From Bradyrhizobium sacchari (GTDB lineage: Bacteria; Pseudomonadota; Alphaproteobacteria; Rhizobiales; Xanthobacteraceae), in assembly GCF_002068095.1 (NCBI RefSeq), contig NZ_LWIG01000013.1, positions 112,400-176,399 on the forward strand: a stretch of DNA of 64,000 nt. Direction: 5' to 3'. The notes under the pieces were generated by a model. That model did no database searches and had not been told where the DNA came from. It saw only the letters and a list, made by a program, of their open reading frames with translations. Of the stretch, positions 9,194 to 18,656 are shown piece after piece (the stretch's first letter is position 1; every line of letters begins with the position of its first letter). Position numbers and translations under genes: made by a program.

Positions 9194-10888
9194 ATGCGCA
9201 AAAATTTTCCCGTTACCGATGTCGAATATCCCGTCAGTGACGAGACGCTGATCGTCTCCCGCACCGATCTCAAGGGCAAGCTCTCCTACTTCAACGAGGA
9301 CTTTCTCGCCGCTGCCGGCTTCACGTCGGCCGAGCTGATGGGGCAGCCGCACAACATCGTCCGTCACCCCGACATGCCGCCGGAGGCGTTCGACAATCTC
9401 TGGGACACGCTGAAGGCTGGCAAGCCCTGGCTCGGCGCGGTGAAGAACCGGCGCAAGAACGGCGACTTCTACTGGGTGCTGGCGACGGCCTCGCCGATCC
9501 GTGAGAACGGCCAGGTCAAGGGCTATACCTCCATCCGCACCAGGCTGCCGGCCGACCAGCGCAAGCTCGCCGAAGAGGTCTACGCTGCGATCCGTGAGAA
9601 GAAGCCGCATGGCTATCGCATCGATGCCGGCATCATCCGCCGCCGCTCGCTGCTCGATCGCTTCAGCATCTTCACCAGGACGCTGAAGGCGCGCCTCGTC
9701 ACGACGATGGCGCTTCAGGTGCTGTTCATGCTCGCGCTCGGCATCGGCGGCGCGCTCTCCACCGGCGGCTCGACCAGCCTGGTCCTGGCGCTGCTGGCGG
9801 TCGTCGGCGCCGCCATCGTCGGCTTTGCCGGTCTTGCGACCATGCGCGCGATTCAGGGGCCGATACAGCATCTCAACGACACCATGGTCAACCTCGTGCA
9901 GGACAAGCTCGACAACCGCATCGTCATCGACCGCGACGACGAGATCGGCGAGGCGCTGCGCAACCTCCAGACCGTGCAGACCATCATCCGCTTCAGCCGC
10001 GACGAGGTGCAGGCGGTGCAGCGCCGCGCCGAGCAAGAGCGCAAGGCCGGGATGACCAGGCTCGCCGACGGCTTCGAGGCCGCGATCGGCGAGATCGTCG
10101 AGACCGTGTCGTCGGCGGCGACCGAGCTCGAGGCGTCGGCCTCGACGCTGTCCACGACTGCGGGCCGGGCACAGGAATTGGCCACGGTGGTCGCATCGGG
10201 CTCGGAGGCCGCCTCCAGCAATGTCCATTCGGTGGCGTCGGCCGCCGAGGAGATGTCATCCTCGGTGCGCGAGATCGGCCGCCAGGTGCAGGATTCCACC
10301 CGGATCGCGGCCGAGGCGGTCAGCCAGGCTCATGCCACGACGGAACGCGTCAGCGAGCTGTCGCGGGCCGCGGCGCGGATCGGGGATGTCGTCGAGCTCA
10401 TCAATGCCATCGCGGGCCAGACCAACCTCCTGGCACTCAACGCCACGATCGAGGCGGCGCGCGCAGGCGAGGCCGGTCGCGGCTTCGCGGTGGTCGCTTC
10501 CGAGGTCAAGGCACTGGCCGAGCAGACGGCAAAGGCCACCGGCGAAATCGGACAGCAAGTCGGCGGCATCCAGGCGGCGACGCAGGATTCGGTCAGCGCG
10601 ATCGGCGAGATCAGCGGCACCATCGCGCGTCTGTCGGAAATCGCTTCCGCGATCGCCGCGGCCGTAGAGCAGCAGGGCGCGGCAACCCGGGAGATCGCCC
10701 GCAATGTCCAGCAGGCCGCCCACGGCACCCAGCAGGTTTCGGCGAATGTCGGCGACGTGCAGCGCGGCGCGTCCGAGACCGGCTCGGCCTCCTCGCAGGT
10801 GCTGTCGGCAGCGCAGATGCTGTCGCGCGACAGCAACCGGCTCAAGCTCGAGGTCGGTAAGTTCCTCAACTCCGTCCGCGCTGCGTAA
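9194..10888 (+). CDS. Aer-like energy-taxis receptor with fused PAS domain
   Basis: Chemoreceptor with a cytoplasmic N-terminal PAS domain, 564 residues. With the start at ATG 9194, residues R57, H58 and D60 of RHPDMP and W70 fall at exactly the E. coli Aer positions, where R57/H58/D60 are needed for FAD binding; N34, F66 and N85 also match. This numbering, plus GGGGG just upstream, is why I prefer 9194 over the in-frame ATG at 9116. The PAS (20-125) is followed by an F1-like linker, a membrane anchor (about 175-225) with almost no periplasmic part, HAMP-like helices and a signalling domain ending NSVRAA. Expected role: sensing redox or oxygen through FAD. Confidence 0.88.
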   Translation: MRKNFPVTDVEYPVSDETLIVSRTDLKGKLSYFNEDFLAAAGFTSAELMGQPHNIVRHPDMPPEAFDNLWDTLKAGKPWLGAVKNRRKNGDFYWVLATASPIRENGQVKGYTSIRTRLPADQRKLAEEVYAAIREKKPHGYRIDAGIIRRRSLLDRFSIFTRTLKARLVTTMALQVLFMLALGIGGALSTGGSTSLVLALLAVVGAAIVGFAGLATMRAIQGPIQHLNDTMVNLVQDKLDNRIVIDRDDEIGEALRNLQTVQTIIRFSRDEVQAVQRRAEQERKAGMTRLADGFEAAIGEIVETVSSAATELEASASTLSTTAGRAQELATVVASGSEAASSNVHSVASAAEEMSSSVREIGRQVQDSTRIAAEAVSQAHATTERVSELSRAAARIGDVVELINAIAGQTNLLALNATIEAARAGEAGRGFAVVASEVKALAEQTAKATGEIGQQVGGIQAATQDSVSAIGEISGTIARLSEIASAIAAAVEQQGAATREIARNVQQAAHGTQQVSANVGDVQRGASETGSASSQVLSAAQMLSRDSNRLKLEVGKFLNSVRAA

Positions 10889-11124
10889 GCTGTCGACGTC
10901 GGGCTCCAGCTGCCTGCCCTATGTCGTCGCGGCCCTCGCCGGGACGAGGCCGGATGTGCCTCCCATCGCATAGCTGCGATGTTGATTCCGCAGTGCGGTA
11001 GCAGGGAAGTGAATGCAGGATAGTTCTGGTCATTAGCGTTTCCGGCGGTGCTCGGGTAAAGGGGACAGAGGATCCCCATGGGGGCGGATTCCGTATCCCT
11101 GCCTGACCTGGAATAGCCTGGCGC

Positions 11125-14100
11125 ATGATTGCTCTGGTCCGTATTGCCCTGAGCCGGCCCTATACGTTTGTCGTGCTCGCGCTCCTGCTCCTGATCATCG
11201 GACCGCTCGCGGCGATGCGGACGCCGACCGACATCTTCCCGGACATCCGCATCCCCGTGATCGGCGTGGTCTGGCAGTACACCGGCCTGCCGCCGGACCA
11301 GATGTCCGGCCGCATCACCACGCCGTTCCAGCGCGCGCTGACGACGACGGTGAACGACATCGAGCACATCACGGCCACTTCCTATAACGGCTTTGGCATC
11401 ATCAAGATCTTCTTCCAGCCGAACGTCGACATCCGCACCGCCAATGCCCAGGTCACCGCGATCTCGCAGACGCTGCTCAAGCAGATGCCGCCGGGCGCAA
11501 CGCCGCCCTTGATCCTGAACTACTCCGCCTCGACCGTGCCGATCATCCAGGTGGCGCTGTCGGGCGACGGCCTCACCGAGCAGAACCTTGCCGACATCGG
11601 CATCAATCAGCTCCGCACGCCGCTGGTCACCGTGCCGGGGGCGGCGATCCCGTATCCGTTCGGCGGCAAGCAGCGCCAGGTCCAGATTGACCTCGATCCG
11701 ACCGCGCTCCAGGCCCGCGGCCTGTCAGGCCAGGACGTCGCCAATGCGCTGGCGGCCCAGAACCTGATCACGCCGGTCGGCACCCAGAAGATCGGCCAGT
11801 TCGAATACAACATCCAGCTCAACAATTCGCCGCTCCGGATCGACGAGCTCGGCAATCTGCCGATCAAGACCATCAACGGTGCCATGGTCTATGTGCGCGA
11901 CGTCGCGACCGCGCGCGACGGCAATCCGCCGCAGACCAACATCGTCCATGTCGACGGCAACCGTTCGGTGCTGATGATGGTGCTGAAGGCGGGCGCGACC
12001 TCGACGCTCGATATCATCGCCGGCATCAAGCAGAAGGTGATCGAGGTCAGGGACCAGTTGCCCGACGCCCTGAAGATCGGCTTCATCGGCGACCAGTCCG
12101 TGTTCGTCCGCGGCGCGATTGAAGGCGTTGCCTTCGAGGGCGTGATCGCGGCGCTGCTGACCAGCGTCATGATCCTCTTGTTCCTCGGCAGCTGGCGCTC
12201 GACCATCATCATCGCGGTCTCGATCCCGCTCTCGGTGCTGGGTGCCATCATCATGCTGTCGGCGATCGGCGAGACGCTGAACATCATGACGCTCGGCGGC
12301 CTCGCGCTCGCGGTCGGCATCCTCGTCGACGACGCCACGGTCACGATCGAGAACATCAACTACCATCTGGAGCAGGGCAAGCCGGTCGAGCAGTCGATCC
12401 TCGACGGCGCCAACCAGATCGTGACGCCGGCCTTCGTCTCGCTGCTCTGTATCTGCATCGTGTTCGTGCCGATGTTCTTCCTCACCGGCGTCGCACGGTT
12501 CCTGTTCGTGCCGATGGCGGAAGCCGTGATGTTCGCGATGATCTGGTCGTTCATCCTGTCGCGCACCCTGGTGCCGACAATGGCGAACTATCTGCTCAAG
12601 GCCCATGTTCATCACGAAGGCGCCCCGCCGAAGTCGCGCAATCCGTTTGTCTGGTTCCAGCGCGGCTTCGAGGCACGGTTCGAGCGCATCCGGAGCGGCT
12701 ATCGCGGCTTGCTCGGCCTCGCGCTGGCGCACCGCGCCGTATTCGTGATCGGTTTCCTCTGCGTGGTCGGCGCGTCCTTCGCGCTGGTGCCGTTCCTCGG
12801 CCGCAACTTCTTCCCCGCTGTCGATGCAGGCAACATCCTGATGCATGTCCGCACGCAAGTCGGCACCCGCGTCGAGGAGACCGCCAACCAGCTCGCCGAC
12901 GTGCAGAAGGCGGTGCGCAAGCTGATCCCGGGCGAGATCGAGACCATGACCGACAACATCGGCATGCCGATCTCCGGCATCAACATGACCTACAACAACA
13001 CCGGCGTGATCGGCCCGCAGGACGGCGACATCCAGATCAAGCTGAAGGAAGGCCACAAGCCGACCGAGGAGCATGTGAAGGTGCTGCGTGAGCAGCTCCC
13101 GAGGCTCTTTCCCGGCGTCAGCTTCGCCTTCCTGCCGGCCGACATCGTCAGCCAGATCCTGAATTTCGGCGCACCGGCGCCGATCGACCTGCAGATCCGC
13201 GGCGCTAATCTTGCCGCCAACTTCGCTTACGCCAACAGCCTGCTGGCGAAGGTCCGACGCATTCCGGGCGTTGCCGATGCGCGCATACAGCAATCGCCGA
13301 GCAACCCGACCTTCAACATCGACGTCGACCGCACCCGCGCCCAATATGTCGGCCTGACCGAGCGCGACGTCACCAACAGCCTCGTGGTCAATCTAGCCGG
13401 CTCCTCGCAGGTCGCGCCGACCTATTACCTCAATCCCGAAAACGGCGTGTCCTACTCGATCGTGATGCAGACGCCGCAATACCAGATCGACTCGCTCAGC
13501 GCGCTGCAGACACTGCCGATCACGGCTGCCGGCAACGCGCAGTCGCCGATCCTCGGCGGCATCGCCGACATCAAGCGCTCGACCTCCAGCGCGGTGGTGT
13601 CGCAATACGACATCCAGTCGATGGTGCAGATCTTTGCGACGACCTCCGGGCGCGATCTCGGCGCGGTCGCCGCCGACATCCGGAAATTGATTGCCGACAC
13701 CGCGAAGGAGGTGCCGAAGGGCTCATCCGTGGTGCTGCTCGGCCAGGTGCAGACCATGAACAGCGCCTTCACCGGCCTCCTGTTCGGCCTGCTCGGGGCC
13801 GTCGTATTGATCTACTTCCTGATCGTCGTGAACTTCCAGTCCTGGTCCGATCCTTTCGTGATCATCACGGCGCTGCCGGCCGCGCTCGCAGGCATCGTCT
13901 GGATGCTGTTCGCGACGGAGACCACGCTGTCGGTCCCGGCGCTCACCGGCGCGATCATGTGCATGGGCGTTGCCACCGCCAACAGCGTGCTCGTGATCTC
14001 CTTCGCGCGCGAGCGTTACGAGGAGCTCGGCGATCCCGTCGCCGCGGCACTCGAAGCCGGCTTCGTCCGGTTCCGCCCCGTCCTGATGACCGCGCTCGCC

Positions 14101-14304
14101 ATGATCATCGGCATGGCGCCGATGGCGCTCGGGCTGGGCGAGGGCGGCGAGCAGAATGCGCCGCTCGGCCGTGCCGTGATCGGTGGCCTGATCTTTGCAA
14201 CCTTCGCCACGCTGATGTTCGTTCCCGTGGTGTTCAGCATGGTCCACAAGAAACAAGGCGCCAAAGCCGCCGCCTCATTGGAGACCCCGCATGTCGCCCA
14301 CTGA
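11125..14304 (+). CDS. RND-family efflux permease (AcrB/MexB-like)
   Basis: Inner-membrane proton-driven exporter, 1059 residues, the usual size of HAE-type RND pumps. TM1 (YTFVVLALLLLIIGPLAAM) precedes a large periplasmic domain; the TM4 motif GILVDDATVTIENI carries the paired Asp residues for proton relay. The second half repeats the pattern with TM7 at about 530 and a second periplasmic domain. The conserved entry motif reads TPTDIFPDIRIPVIGV. It precedes and overlaps its adaptor gene by 14 bases, the reverse of the common acrAB order. No outer-membrane channel is encoded nearby. Substrate unknown: drug, solvent or aromatic efflux are all possible. Confidence 0.92.
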   Translation: MIALVRIALSRPYTFVVLALLLLIIGPLAAMRTPTDIFPDIRIPVIGVVWQYTGLPPDQMSGRITTPFQRALTTTVNDIEHITATSYNGFGIIKIFFQPNVDIRTANAQVTAISQTLLKQMPPGATPPLILNYSASTVPIIQVALSGDGLTEQNLADIGINQLRTPLVTVPGAAIPYPFGGKQRQVQIDLDPTALQARGLSGQDVANALAAQNLITPVGTQKIGQFEYNIQLNNSPLRIDELGNLPIKTINGAMVYVRDVATARDGNPPQTNIVHVDGNRSVLMMVLKAGATSTLDIIAGIKQKVIEVRDQLPDALKIGFIGDQSVFVRGAIEGVAFEGVIAALLTSVMILLFLGSWRSTIIIAVSIPLSVLGAIIMLSAIGETLNIMTLGGLALAVGILVDDATVTIENINYHLEQGKPVEQSILDGANQIVTPAFVSLLCICIVFVPMFFLTGVARFLFVPMAEAVMFAMIWSFILSRTLVPTMANYLLKAHVHHEGAPPKSRNPFVWFQRGFEARFERIRSGYRGLLGLALAHRAVFVIGFLCVVGASFALVPFLGRNFFPAVDAGNILMHVRTQVGTRVEETANQLADVQKAVRKLIPGEIETMTDNIGMPISGINMTYNNTGVIGPQDGDIQIKLKEGHKPTEEHVKVLREQLPRLFPGVSFAFLPADIVSQILNFGAPAPIDLQIRGANLAANFAYANSLLAKVRRIPGVADARIQQSPSNPTFNIDVDRTRAQYVGLTERDVTNSLVVNLAGSSQVAPTYYLNPENGVSYSIVMQTPQYQIDSLSALQTLPITAAGNAQSPILGGIADIKRSTSSAVVSQYDIQSMVQIFATTSGRDLGAVAADIRKLIADTAKEVPKGSSVVLLGQVQTMNSAFTGLLFGLLGAVVLIYFLIVVNFQSWSDPFVIITALPAALAGIVWMLFATETTLSVPALTGAIMCMGVATANSVLVISFARERYEELGDPVAAALEAGFVRFRPVLMTALAMIIGMAPMALGLGEGGEQNAPLGRAVIGGLIFATFATLMFVPVVFSMVHKKQGAKAAASLETPHVAH

Positions 14305-15493
14305 ATCCCGCCCTGTGGTGTCGCACCGGAAACTCGGCATTTTCGGCGTGGCGGCGCTGATTGCTGCGGGCCTTGTCGTCGGCACCGGCATCCGCGCCCG
14401 CGAGGAGCAGGGCAGCAGGCTGAAGGAATGGACCGATGATCAGGCGGTTCCCAGCGTTGCAATCACCCTGCCGAATGCCAAGGCTCTCAACGCGACCATC
14501 GATCTGCCAGGACGGCTCGAGGCCTATTATCGGGCGCCGATCTTCGCCCGCGTGAGCGGCTATCTCAAAAGCTGGAACGCCGATATCGGCGCCCGCGTCA
14601 AGGCAGGGCAGGTGATCGCAGAAATCGAGGCGCCGGATCTCGACCAGCAGCTGCTTCAGGCCCGTGCCGACCTCGCCAGCCAGCAGGCCAGCGCCAGGTT
14701 GTCGGAAGCAACGCTGAGCCGCCGCAAGACGCTGATCGCCTCCAACTTCGTCTCCGCGCAGGAGATCGACGAGCGTACCGCCGATCTCTCCAACAAGAAC
14801 GCCGCCGTCAATTCGGGCAAGGCCAATGTCGAGCGGCTGGAAGCGCTAGCCGGCTACAAGAAGATCACGGCGCCGTTCGACGGCGTGGTGACGGCGCGCG
14901 ACACCGATGTCGGCGCGCTGATCAATGCCGGAGGCGGCTCGGGCCCGGCGATGTTCGTCATCTCCGACATCACCAAGCTGCGCGTCTACGTCAACGTGCC
15001 TCAGAACTACGTGCCGGCGATCAGGATCGGTGCCAAGGCGACGATCGCGCTGCCGGAGTATCCGAACCGGACCTTCCAGGCGACGGTGGAGGCCTCTTCG
15101 CAAGCCGTCGACGTCGCTTCCGGCACCACGCGCATGCAGCTCGGGCTCGACAATTCCAGCGGTGAGCTGATGCCCGGCGGCTATGCCAGCGTGAAGCTGA
15201 ACCTCCAGCGCGACTCCGCGCCGCTCAGCATCCCCGCCAGCGCCCTGATCTTCAACGGGAGCGGCCTGCGCGTTGCGACCGTCGGGGCGGACGACAAGGT
15301 GCTGTTCAAGACGGTGACGATCGCCCGCGACCTCGGCCGCGAGATCGAGCTCGCCTCGGGTGTCGCGCCGGACGATCGCGTCATCACCGCCCCGCCGGAC
15401 GGCCTCGCGGACGGCGACCAGGTCCGCGTGACCGGTGCCGGCGCCAAGGGCAAACCGGCGACGGCGTCGGAGAAGCAGCCGCCGAAGAGCTGA
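14291..15493 (+). CDS. RND efflux periplasmic adaptor subunit (membrane fusion protein)
   Basis: Periplasmic adaptor that joins the RND pump to an outer-membrane channel, 400 residues. An N-terminal membrane anchor (LGIFGVAALIAAGLVVGTGI) is followed by a lipoyl half-motif (YYRAPIFARVSGYLKS), an alpha-hairpin (about 115-185, LLQARADLASQQASARL), the second lipoyl half (YKKITAPFDGVVTARDTDVG) and beta-barrel and membrane-proximal domains. The C-terminus is a Lys/Ala/Pro-rich tail. It is translationally coupled to the permease gene by a 14-base overlap. Confidence 0.9.
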   Translation: MSPTESRPVVSHRKLGIFGVAALIAAGLVVGTGIRAREEQGSRLKEWTDDQAVPSVAITLPNAKALNATIDLPGRLEAYYRAPIFARVSGYLKSWNADIGARVKAGQVIAEIEAPDLDQQLLQARADLASQQASARLSEATLSRRKTLIASNFVSAQEIDERTADLSNKNAAVNSGKANVERLEALAGYKKITAPFDGVVTARDTDVGALINAGGGSGPAMFVISDITKLRVYVNVPQNYVPAIRIGAKATIALPEYPNRTFQATVEASSQAVDVASGTTRMQLGLDNSSGELMPGGYASVKLNLQRDSAPLSIPASALIFNGSGLRVATVGADDKVLFKTVTIARDLGREIELASGVAPDDRVITAPPDGLADGDQVRVTGAGAKGKPATASEKQPPKS

Positions 15494-15500
15494 GGCGCAG

Positions 15501-15638
15501 TCTCGCGCCCCGGACGCAGCGCAGCACGAAGTGGTGCGCTGCTGAGCCGGGCCCATCTCTCCCCGTGTTCTAGTGCAGCTTTCCGGGTCAAGGCCCTGCG
15601 GAGCGGCATTGCATGCCGCACCGCGTCCGGGACGCGAG
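15501..15638. repeat. Palindromic intergenic repeat, family G copy 1
   Basis: Outer arms CTCGCGCCCCGGACGC and GCGTCCGGGACGCGAG bracket an inner GC-rich hairpin (CAGCGCAGCACGAAG / GTGCGCTGCTG). Related arms recur at 57974. It fills the convergent spacer between the efflux adaptor and the thiolase-like gene. Confidence 0.65.
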
Positions 15639-15640
15639 AC

Positions 15641-17152
15641 CTACGCCACCCGCCACTCCGGGACGCTATCAGCCGCCATCGTGATCTCGCCGAGCGAGCC
15701 CACCGGCGTCCGATCCATGTTGAGTAGATGTTGCAGCGTCGCGCTATCGCTCGCCGGAATGCGCGCCAGCGTGCGCCGGTCATCCGCTGTCCGCAGCATC
15801 ACCACGCCGTGCTCGACATTACCGCCACGGCCATAGAGCACGGTAAAGCTCTCGACCTTGCCTTTGCCCGAGGCCTCCGTCACGAACTCAGGCACCGCGC
15901 GCTTGTTGCGGTCGGCCTCACCTTGCACGCTGGTCTCCTGCGCCAGCGCCTCGCGCGGCGGCGTCCTCGAGACCACCAGCGCGTGATGCTTGGTGACGAA
16001 GCCGCCCTGTCCATAGAGCAGGCCCAGCCTTGCGCCATTGCGCACACGCCGCACCATCGCGCAGGCCGCGTGCGTCATGTAGGTATTGAGCGGCGCGCCG
16101 AAGAAGGTGAGACCGCCGGTCACGGTCGGCTGCACGTCGGGACCCAAGCCCAATGTCCGTCTCGCCATCTTGGGGACGCAGGGAAAGCAGCTGTAGAGCT
16201 CGATCGCGTCGAAGGCCTTGCCGCCGGCGAGATCCATCACCGCTTTCAGCACTGCATTCTGCGGATGGCTCTCGTAGAACTGGTCGCGCAAGAGATAGTC
16301 GCGCGGTTCCTCGGCCGAGGCGCCGCCGAGCGGATAGACAAGCCTGTCTTCCGCGATACCCGCCGCGCGCGCCTTGGCGAGGCTGGTGAGCAGCAGCGCG
16401 CCCCCCATGTTGACGCTGGGATTGGCGACCATGAGCTTGTTGTAGGGCCAGGCAATCAGCCGGTTGTCGGCGGTCGGCGTCGTGATCTCCTCCGGCGCAT
16501 AGCGCCGCTTCAGCCAGGCATTGGGGTTTTGCGCGGCGGCTTCCGAATAGCGCGACCACAGCGTCCCCGATTCCGCCATCGCCTCGCGTGGCGTCTGGCC
16601 CCAATGCGCGGAGGAGGCGGCTTCATAGAACGGATAGACCGTGACGGGCCGGAACACGCCGAGCTTGACCGCCAAGGGCTTCTGGAACGCCGCGCCGCGC
16701 TTGGGCTCCTCGACATCATGGGCGAACGGCGTCCATGGCAATTTTTCCCCGGCGCGCTCCGCCTTGGTCGCGGTCGACTGCGCCTCCGCGCCGCAGATCG
16801 CGGCGACGGTGCATTCGCCGCGCGCGATGCGCTTGGCCGCCTCGTGGATATAGCGGATCGGGCTCTCGCCGCCGACCGGGCCGTAATAGCAATGCGCAGG
16901 CGCGACGCCAAGGCGTTGTGCCAAAAGCTTCTCCGGATCGCGATAGCGCCAGCTCAGGAAATTGACGACGTCGAGCGACTGCACCTCGCCGAGCAGCTTT
17001 GCGCCGGCATCAGCCTCGGCACGGCGCAGCGCCTGCTCGAGCAGATCGAGCGGCTCGAGGCCCTCGGTGATTTCCTTGGGACGGTCGACGATCTCGCCGA
17101 TGCCGACGATGACGGGGATGCGGTCTTCGGGAATAGTGGTCTTATCTGTCAT
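15641..17152 (-). CDS. Thiolase-fold protein lacking the catalytic Cys/His/Cys set
   Basis: Acetyl-CoA acetyltransferase-like protein, 503 residues, longer than the 380-400 of ordinary SCP-x thiolases because of a C-terminal extension. Compared by eye with the true thiolase at 44313, the nucleophile segment VGGCSF is here VGGESPI (Cys to Glu), the GHP/MHS histidine segment reads LTFFGAPLNTY, and the C-terminal CHGVGG reads LYGRGG. All three catalytic positions appear substituted, so classical thiolysis is unlikely. A role in another CoA reaction, or as a structural partner, is inference. It may be co-transcribed with the downstream-facing flavin oxidoreductase, although repeat copy A2 lies between. 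Confidence 0.78.
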   Translation of the reverse strand: MTDKTTIPEDRIPVIVGIGEIVDRPKEITEGLEPLDLLEQALRRAEADAGAKLLGEVQSLDVVNFLSWRYRDPEKLLAQRLGVAPAHCYYGPVGGESPIRYIHEAAKRIARGECTVAAICGAEAQSTATKAERAGEKLPWTPFAHDVEEPKRGAAFQKPLAVKLGVFRPVTVYPFYEAASSAHWGQTPREAMAESGTLWSRYSEAAAQNPNAWLKRRYAPEEITTPTADNRLIAWPYNKLMVANPSVNMGGALLLTSLAKARAAGIAEDRLVYPLGGASAEEPRDYLLRDQFYESHPQNAVLKAVMDLAGGKAFDAIELYSCFPCVPKMARRTLGLGPDVQPTVTGGLTFFGAPLNTYMTHAACAMVRRVRNGARLGLLYGQGGFVTKHHALVVSRTPPREALAQETSVQGEADRNKRAVPEFVTEASGKGKVESFTVLYGRGGNVEHGVVMLRTADDRRTLARIPASDSATLQHLLNMDRTPVGSLGEITMAADSVPEWRVA

Positions 17153-17179
17153 GCTTCAATTCACGATGTCAGTTGTTTC

Positions 17180-17257
17180 GTCATTGCGAGCGCAGCGAAG
17201 CAATCCAGGATCTTTCCGCAGAGGCAGTCTGGATTGCTTCGCTGCGCTCGCAATGAC
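17180..17257. repeat. Palindromic intergenic repeat, family A copy 2
   Basis: Same inverted arms as 3216-3293 (GTCATTGCGAGCGCAGCGAA and its complement). It lies between two genes on the minus strand, after the flavin oxidoreductase stop. Confidence 0.85.
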
Positions 17258-17267
17258 GATGTGGATG

Positions 17268-18401
17268 CTACTCCGCCACCAGCGCATTCATGTGCTCGAC
17301 GGCTTCGGCAAAATCTTCCTTGAACTCCTGCACCACCGCGCCCGCCGACTTCACGCTGTCGATCAGGCCGACGCCCTGGCCGACAAAGTAGCTGACGAGA
17401 TCGCGCGCCTTGGCGTTCCCGGCCGCTGCCGCGCGATCGATCGCGTTGAAGGCGTCGCGGCTGACGATGCTTTGCAGTGGCATTGGCAGTGCGCCGGGGC
17501 TCTCCGGCGCGCGATCCCAGGCATCGGTCCAGACCGAGCGGAGCTGCCGCGCCGGCTTGCCGGTGCGGCCCTTCGAGCGCACTGCATCGCGCGAGGACGC
17601 CGCGATCATCTTCTCACGGAAGATTTCCGTGGTCTCGGCCTCGACCGTGGCAAGCCATACCGAGCCGGTCCAGGCGCCGGCCGCGCCCATCGCCATGCAG
17701 GCCGCCATCTGCCGGCCCGTCATGATGCCACCGGCCGCCAGCACCGGCACGTCGCGGATGGGCTTGATGGCCTTGATCACCTCCGGCACCAGCACCATGG
17801 TCGAGACCTCGCCGCAATGGCCGCCGGCCTCGGTGCCCTGCACCACGAGGATGTCGACGCCGGCCGCGACCTGGCGCAGCGCATGCTCCTTGGCGCCGAC
17901 GAGCGCCGCGACCGGCACGCCGTGCTTCTTGCCCATCTCGATCATCGCCTTCGGCGGCACGCCCAGCGCATTGGCGATCAGCCGGATCGGATGATTGAAG
18001 GACACCTCGAGCAATTGAAGCGCAGTCTTGCCGTCGAATGGCTGCGGCTGGTTGTCGGCCACTTCGGTGGTGGTCAGCTCGATGTCGTATTTCTTCAGAA
18101 GATCGCGGGTGTAGTTGCGGTGCTCTTGCGGCACGCGCGCCTCCAGGCTCTTCCAGGTGACGTCCTTCTCGCCTGCTGTGGAGATGTTCTCGGGGATCAG
18201 CACGTCGATGCCGTAGGGCTTGCCGTCGACGTGATCGTCGATCCATGTCAGCTCGCGTTCGAGCGTATCGGGCGTGTGCACCGTGGCACCTAGCACGCCG
18301 AAGCCGCCGGCGCGGCTGACGGCGGCGACGACGTCGCGGCAATGGCTGAAGGCGAAGAGCGGGAACTCGATGCCCAGCATGTCGCAAATCGGCGATTTCA
18401 T
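17268..18401 (-). CDS. NAD(P)H-dependent flavin oxidoreductase, nitronate monooxygenase family
   Basis: FMN TIM-barrel enzyme of the 2-nitropropane dioxygenase/nitronate monooxygenase family, 377 residues. Typical segments are AVSRAGGFGVLGA near residue 27, VVQGTEAGGHCGE, and the phosphate-binding VPVLAAGGIMTGRQMAA followed by GAAGAWTGSVWLA. GGGAGAGAACC precedes the ATG. In CoA-ester clusters members often act as enoyl reductases rather than on nitronates; the neighbouring Baeyer-Villiger monooxygenase, transcribed divergently, makes a role in ketone or ring catabolism plausible but unproven. Confidence 0.85.
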   Translation of the reverse strand: MKSPICDMLGIEFPLFAFSHCRDVVAAVSRAGGFGVLGATVHTPDTLERELTWIDDHVDGKPYGIDVLIPENISTAGEKDVTWKSLEARVPQEHRNYTRDLLKKYDIELTTTEVADNQPQPFDGKTALQLLEVSFNHPIRLIANALGVPPKAMIEMGKKHGVPVAALVGAKEHALRQVAAGVDILVVQGTEAGGHCGEVSTMVLVPEVIKAIKPIRDVPVLAAGGIMTGRQMAACMAMGAAGAWTGSVWLATVEAETTEIFREKMIAASSRDAVRSKGRTGKPARQLRSVWTDAWDRAPESPGALPMPLQSIVSRDAFNAIDRAAAAGNAKARDLVSYFVGQGVGLIDSVKSAGAVVQEFKEDFAEAVEHMNALVAE

Positions 18402-18656
18402 GGTTCTCTCCCGGCGGCCGCCTTCGCGTTGCTGTTATTGCTTTCCCTGCGAAGGCCGTTCGACGCTAGCTTATCAGCATCTGCGATGCCATGCCGGATT
18501 CGCTCGCGCATCTTGCGTGCAGGCGCCATGTGCCGGACAGCCATTCCGCTGCACAAAATATGCGGGTCTGGGCCCGCCGATTTGCCTCTTGCGCTTCGGC
18601 ATGCCCCGGAGAATGCTGGCGCACAACAACAGAAAACAACGAGGGAGCGCCAACCG

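Noticed and set aside
11725..13344. 539-codon open frame on the minus strand inside the RND permease
   Set aside because: Antisense to an intact pump with all motifs; composition is a GC-bias artefact.
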